Source of the DNA: Tannerellaceae bacterium
GTDB taxonomy: Bacteria; Bacteroidota; Bacteroidia; Bacteroidales; Tannerellaceae
Length of the DNA stretch: 18,315 nt
Assembly (NCBI GenBank): GCA_031279915.1
Contig: JAITHO010000034.1
Span: 1 to 18,315 of the forward strand
Direction: 5' to 3'
The translations under genes and the position numbers were made by a program. This document shows, piece after piece, positions 14,584 through 18,315 of this stretch. Below the pieces are notes generated by a model. It did no database searches and had not been told where the DNA came from. It worked only from the letters and a program-made list of their open reading frames with translations. Within the stretch, counting starts at the first letter, position 1; each line of letters begins with the position of its first letter.

Positions 14584-15663
14584 TCAGTATACGAATTTCA
14601 CGCAAACAGGAGTGTCAAGCTCCGTGATATTGTAATCGGTTTTGCTGAGTAATCCGGTTTGCTTGTCGACAGCAAAGACTTCAATAACATTGCTGTTCAT
14701 GCAGGCAGCGAGGAGAAATCGACCGTCGGGCGAGAGCGTGAAGTTGCGCGGGTGCTTTGCCGTAGGCTGGTATCCAACTTTAGCAAGCCTTCCATTTTCA
14801 GCGTTGATGGAGAAAATAGCAATACCGTCGGCCTTGTTGCGATTGGAGGCGTAGAGGAAATTCCCGTCAGGAGATATAAGAATATCGGCGCTTGCTCGCC
14901 CTCCAACAGTGTCCGCCTGAATAGTTTGGAAGGCGTCGATATCGCCATTGTTATAGTTGAAAGCAGTAACAGCGCCTGAGAGTTCGTTAATTAGGTAAAG
15001 ATATCGTCCGTTAGGGTGGAAAGTGAGGTGCCGCGGGCCGGATCCTGGCGGTAGCGTGAAAGATTTGAGAGTTTCTTCGCGGATAAAGGGCTCCGTGCCA
15101 GGATTTATGTCATGCCGGTAAATTTTATCTGTTCCAAGATCTGCAGAAAAAATAAATTTTCCGTCAGGAGATAATTTTACGCAATGCAAATGTGGCATAC
15201 TTTGGCGCGTAGAATCAGCTCCTGAGCCTTCAAAGATTATCATTTGCGAAGCAGCTTGCAATGTATCGCCAACGATTGGAAATACGGAGATACTTCCTCC
15301 GCCATAGTTGGCAGTAACAGCATATCGGCGTGCAGAGTCGGCAATAATGTAGCATGGGCTTGCAGCAAATGTTTCCTGTGAGTTGAGTAGATTTAACGTT
15401 CCGGTTGCTTTGTCGAAGCGCAATGTGTTGGCGTAGCATGACACTCCGTCGCTCTCGTCTTCTTCATCAATTCTGTTATCTGGGTTCTCGCTAACTGCGT
15501 AAATGTATGTGCCGTTGGAGATCTCGAAATAGGAAGGGTTGTCGACAACAGTTTGTCCCACGTAAGTTGATTGTCCGGTAGCGGCGTTGAATTTATATAC
15601 ATTGATTCCGTCGCTAAGACCCATTGTGTATGCTCCGATGAGGAGATATAAAAGGCTGTCCAT
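14584..15663 (-). CDS. Lactonase-family beta-propeller protein (6-phosphogluconolactonase-like)
   Basis: The 359-residue product belongs to the YbhE-type lactonase family, seven-bladed propellers whose E. coli member (Pgl) hydrolyses 6-phosphogluconolactone. Family blocks are visible: IGAYTMGLSDGINVYKF at 9-25, NPSYFEIS, ANYGGGSISVF at 118-128, MPHLHCVKLSPDGKF at 156-170, PGSGPRHLTFHPNGRYLY at 206-223, SNRNKADGIAIF at 273-284 and KHPRNFTLSPDGRFLL at 303-318. The repeated SPDGxF motifs mark the blades. I see no signal peptide, although many Bacteroidetes relatives are exported, so this one is likely cytoplasmic. It begins 15 bp after rfbB and is the last gene of the htpG-rfbC-rfbB group. The exact lactone substrate is not shown by the sequence, and there is no zwf or gnd nearby. 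Confidence 0.9.
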   Translation of the reverse strand: MDSLLYLLIGAYTMGLSDGINVYKFNAATGQSTYVGQTVVDNPSYFEISNGTYIYAVSENPDNRIDEEDESDGVSCYANTLRFDKATGTLNLLNSQETFAASPCYIIADSARRYAVTANYGGGSISVFPIVGDTLQAASQMIIFEGSGADSTRQSMPHLHCVKLSPDGKFIFSADLGTDKIYRHDINPGTEPFIREETLKSFTLPPGSGPRHLTFHPNGRYLYLINELSGAVTAFNYNNGDIDAFQTIQADTVGGRASADILISPDGNFLYASNRNKADGIAIFSINAENGRLAKVGYQPTAKHPRNFTLSPDGRFLLAACMNSNVIEVFAVDKQTGLLSKTDYNITELDTPVCVKFVY

Positions 15664-15678
15664 TGATTTTATCTTGCT

Positions 15679-16800
15679 TTATTTATTAATATTTGTTTTC
15701 TCACTTACGATATCGACCCAATTTTGATGTTGCAGGAACCAGTATATGGTTTTGGTAAGTCCGTCATTGAAGTCGGTTTGCGGTATCCATCCTAGCTCCT
15801 CTTTTATTTTAGTAGCGTCAATTGCATATCGCAAGTCATGACCAAGACGATCAGGAACGTATTGTATAAGCTGTGCACTAATATAATCAAACGTTTGAGC
15901 GCCGTTGGCATCATATTCCTGTTTTCGCAAGGCATTGCGGTATTTTGGTTCCGTTTCCATTATTTTCCGTATGATTTGGATGGTAAGATTAACAATGTCT
16001 ATATTTTGGATTTCGTTGTTTCCACCAACATTGTATACTTGCCCGGGACGTCCGCGGTTTATAACGGCATCAATGGCGGTGCAGTGGTCTTCAACGTACA
16101 GCCAATCTCTAACGTTGGTTCCATCGCCGTAAATTGGAAGCGGTTTCCCTTCAAGTATGTTGCTTATGATAAGAGGCAAAAGTTTTTCGGGAAAATGATA
16201 AGGCCCATAGTTGTTTGAGCATCGTGTTATGCTGACGGGCATTTTGTATGTTTCGTAATATGCTTGTACAAAAAGGTCGGCTGAAGCTTTTGATGCGCTA
16301 TACGGACTTCGCGGATCGATGGGGGTGCTTTCCGAGAACTTATCGTTGCCGTTCGGCGAGAGCGATCCGTAAACTTCGTCGGTAGATACCTGGTGAAAAC
16401 GAACATTTTGGCGCCATGTTGGATAGCCGCCTCTGTCTTTTCCCGTCACCCACGCACGTCGGCAAGCGTCGAGCAAGTTCTGCGTTCCAAGAATATTGGT
16501 AAGGAGGAAAAGTTGCGGATTAGTGATGCTACGGTCAACGTGACTCTCGGCTGCGAAATTGACCACACAATCGAATTGGTGTTCACGGAACAGACTGTCA
16601 ACAAGCTCCGAGTCGCAAATATTTCCGTGCACAAGCTCACATTTTCCAGGCAGCAGATCGCCTTCAATAGTTTCTTGATTGCCCGCATAAGTGAGAGCAT
16701 CGAGGATAATTATTTTTATATCTGGATAGGTTGCCAAGATATGTTTTACGAAATTGGCGCCTATGAATCCGGCCCCGCCGGTAATTAGATATGTTTTCAT
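15679..16800 (-). CDS. rfbB: dTDP-glucose 4,6-dehydratase
   Basis: This enzyme is the second step of dTDP-L-rhamnose synthesis, making dTDP-4-keto-6-deoxyglucose with bound NAD. The 373-residue short-chain dehydrogenase-type protein has the NAD loop GGAGFIG at 8-14, FAAESHVDRS at 82-91, the catalytic Thr140-Asp141-Glu142 in STDEVYG, Tyr167 and Lys171 in YSASK, and CSNNYGPYHFPEKLLP followed by DGTNVRDWLYVEDH. A segment near residues 285-325 (KYRNALRKQEYDANGAQTF) lengthens it over many RfbB proteins; I recall similar inserts in Bacteroidetes homologues. rfbC lies just upstream (21-bp gap) and the lactonase gene downstream (15 bp). rfbA and rfbD are not present here. Confidence 0.95.
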   Translation of the reverse strand: MKTYLITGGAGFIGANFVKHILATYPDIKIIILDALTYAGNQETIEGDLLPGKCELVHGNICDSELVDSLFREHQFDCVVNFAAESHVDRSITNPQLFLLTNILGTQNLLDACRRAWVTGKDRGGYPTWRQNVRFHQVSTDEVYGSLSPNGNDKFSESTPIDPRSPYSASKASADLFVQAYYETYKMPVSITRCSNNYGPYHFPEKLLPLIISNILEGKPLPIYGDGTNVRDWLYVEDHCTAIDAVINRGRPGQVYNVGGNNEIQNIDIVNLTIQIIRKIMETEPKYRNALRKQEYDANGAQTFDYISAQLIQYVPDRLGHDLRYAIDATKIKEELGWIPQTDFNDGLTKTIYWFLQHQNWVDIVSEKTNINK

Positions 16801-16821
16801 GGTATATTAATAATGTAGGTA

Positions 16822-17367
16822 TTAGAAGTGGAGTTCCGCTATGCCGGGTGCGTTTCGGTCTTTATCGGACATTATCGGTATTGTGTTCGGTGGTATTTTC
16901 CAATCTATACCGAAGACAGGCTCGTCAAAACGAACAGTTCGTTCGGCTTCAGGATGATAGTAATTATCAACTTTGTAGGTAAAAACAGCGTCGTTACTCA
17001 GTACATGGAATCCGTGTGCAAAGCCGCGCGGTACAAATAGTTGTCGCTTATTTACCTCAGATAGTTCAACTGCGATATGCTGCCCGAAGGTCGCAGATTC
17101 AGGTCGCAGATCGACGGCAACATCAAGCACGTTCCCTTTGATAACGCGCACGAGCTTAGCTTGTGAATATGGCTCCAACTGAAAATGTAAACCACGCAGC
17201 ACCCCTTTTGTTGAACAGGATTCATTTTCCTGGATAAAATCAACAGAGGAGGTATGCAGGTCAAACTCGTTTTTCTTATAGACTTCAAAAAAATATCCCC
17301 GGCTATCGTTGAACACTGTTGGTTCGATAATCCGTATGCCGGGGATATGTGTAGTTATATAATTCAT
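16822..17367 (-). CDS. rfbC: dTDP-4-dehydrorhamnose 3,5-epimerase
   Basis: This enzyme epimerises C3 and C5 of dTDP-4-keto-6-deoxyglucose, the third step to dTDP-L-rhamnose. The 181-residue cupin has the full set of landmarks: DSRGYFFEVY at 21-30, the catalytic His61 in GVLRGLHFQ, Lys71 in QAKLVRV, GFAHGFHVLS at 115-124 and the active-site Tyr131 in TYKVDNYYHPEAE. Length is normal. Its start codon is only 3 bp after the htpG stop, and rfbB starts 21 bp after its end. Adjacent rfbB confirms the pathway; no glycosyltransferase or polysaccharide gene adjoins within the window. Confidence 0.95.
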   Translation of the reverse strand: MNYITTHIPGIRIIEPTVFNDSRGYFFEVYKKNEFDLHTSSVDFIQENESCSTKGVLRGLHFQLEPYSQAKLVRVIKGNVLDVAVDLRPESATFGQHIAVELSEVNKRQLFVPRGFAHGFHVLSNDAVFTYKVDNYYHPEAERTVRFDEPVFGIDWKIPPNTIPIMSDKDRNAPGIAELHF

Positions 17368-17370
17368 GCA

Positions 17371-18315
17371 TTATCCAATCATTTGGACGCTTCGCTTTAT
17401 AAATCGGCTCAGTGCTTCTCCTTTCAACATGCCGTTGCTGAGCAGGGCCAAGTCAATAAGCTCGTGAACGAGGCTGTTGCTGCCGGCAAATCCTGCAAGG
17501 ATTTCGTCGCGCTGGCTTCGAAGGCTGTCGAGCTTGCTGTTAGTATTGTCTAAGTCTTCTTGCTCAGCGGTGGAGATGTCGTCGTCTTTCCGTTTGCTCT
17601 GTTTTTCTTCAAGATCCGACAGCCTTGCTTCCCAGCCTTTGATCTCGGCAAGTATGGGGGCAAGCTGTTCGCTGCAAGCCGCTTCTTCTTCGAATAATAC
17701 TTTTTTAATCAAGGGATGGTCTGCATTGAGAGTTATGTTAAAGCTATCTGGGATTTCTCCGTAAAACGACATTCCAGGCTGCAAGGCCGATATTTCGCGC
17801 ATGCGTCTCATATATTCGCTTTGAGTAAGCAGTATGGGGTTGGCCGTTTCGCCTAAGGCTTCGAAGGTTACGTTGAACTCAGCTTTATCTATCCGCGGCA
17901 TTTGGCTTTTGAATACTTCCTGGAGGGCGTTACGCTGGTCTTCGTTCAGATCCACCTTTTGAGAGTCACCTTTGCGTACAATGTTGTCGATTGTGTCACT
18001 GTCAACGCGCACGAAATGAGTTTTCTCAAATTTCTGCTCGAGATGTCCAACGATATGCACGTCCAATTGTCCGTCCATGAGGAGCACGTTGTATCCTTTA
18101 TCTTTGGCGGCCTGTATATAACTATATTGTTCTTCAGTACTGTTGGTATAGATGTACACAAGCTGATTTTCCTTGTCCGTTTGATTGTCTTTGATTAGAG
18201 TTTTATATTCGTCAAAGGTGAAGAACTTTTTATCCGTATCCTTCAGGAGAGCAAACTTTAGGGATCTGTCGTAAAACTTCTCATCGCTCAGCATGCCATA
18301 TTGGATAAAAAGTTT
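17371..18315 (-). CDS. htpG: HSP90-family chaperone HtpG, N-terminal part outside window
   Basis: The frame is open to the window edge (the first residues read KLFIQYGMLSDEKFY), so about 314 C-terminal residues are seen and the N-terminal ATPase domain lies beyond. The visible part covers the end of the middle domain (KFALLKDTDKKFFTFDEY, QTDKENQLVYIYTN, GYNVLLMDGQLDVHIVGHLEQ) and the C-terminal dimerisation domain (LIDLALLSNGMLKGEALSRFIKRS). A charged, coiled stretch around EEKQSKRKDDDISTAEQEDL matches a variable linker seen in Bacteroidetes HtpG. No frame damage is visible. It is the first visible gene of a run with rfbC, rfbB and the lactonase gene, though chaperone and rhamnose genes have no obvious shared task. 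Confidence 0.95.
   Translation of the reverse strand, partial: KLFIQYGMLSDEKFYDRSLKFALLKDTDKKFFTFDEYKTLIKDNQTDKENQLVYIYTNSTEEQYSYIQAAKDKGYNVLLMDGQLDVHIVGHLEQKFEKTHFVRVDSDTIDNIVRKGDSQKVDLNEDQRNALQEVFKSQMPRIDKAEFNVTFEALGETANPILLTQSEYMRRMREISALQPGMSFYGEIPDSFNITLNADHPLIKKVLFEEEAACSEQLAPILAEIKGWEARLSDLEEKQSKRKDDDISTAEQEDLDNTNSKLDSLRSQRDEILAGFAGSNSLVHELIDLALLSNGMLKGEALSRFIKRSVQMIG

Overview
The window looks like a chromosomal segment of a Bacteroidales (Bacteroidota) genome of middling GC. Three things point there: a SusC/SusD outer-membrane pair, several start-proximal boxes of the Bacteroidetes promoter type TAnnTTTG, and gene products (SusD-like lipoprotein, HtpG, DUF4180, MltF-like lipoprotein) that read like those of this order. 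I cannot name a genus from sequence alone.

Layout. (1) 1-4617, + strand: the 3' part of a susC-like TonB-dependent transporter gene and a complete susD-like lipoprotein gene, closed by a strong hairpin terminator. (2) 4816-5994, + strand: a membrane-anchored TPR protein with 46-residue repeats. (3) 5995-6740: a repeat island without genes. It holds a 227-bp element with 39-bp inverted ends and an internal 41-bp tandem array, then a 132-bp ATTCCC/GGGAAT foldback element flanked by 22-bp direct repeats, then two short hairpins and a promoter. (4) 6741-10530, + strand: trpG-trpD-trpC-trpF-trpA, tightly packed with two ATGA overlaps. trpE and trpB are not in the window. (5) 10531-11036: a 24-codon remnant of an adenine-specific DNA methyltransferase gene and a second 41-bp tandem array of different sequence. 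(6) 11037-13815, - strand: rlmD-type 23S rRNA uracil methyltransferase followed by an overlapping MltF-like lytic transglycosylase. (7) 13979-14320, + strand: a small DUF4180 protein with its own promoter box. (8) 14483-14538: a hairpin that can stop transcription from both sides. (9) 14584-18315, - strand: htpG (N-terminus beyond the window), rfbC, rfbB and a lactonase-family beta-propeller gene, with gaps of 3, 21 and 15 bp, so very probably one transcript.

How the genes work together. The Sus pair should form one nutrient-import complex, substrate unknown. The trp genes cover glutamine amidotransfer for anthranilate synthase and the steps from anthranilate to indole, but need TrpE and TrpB from elsewhere. 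rfbB and rfbC give two of the four dTDP-L-rhamnose steps; rfbA and rfbD must also lie elsewhere. The most unusual part is not a protein system. It is the bracketing of a partial trp operon by two repeat islands that share a 41-bp period but not an obvious sequence, with a decayed methyltransferase gene on one side. I found no convincing new multi-gene defence or mobile system.
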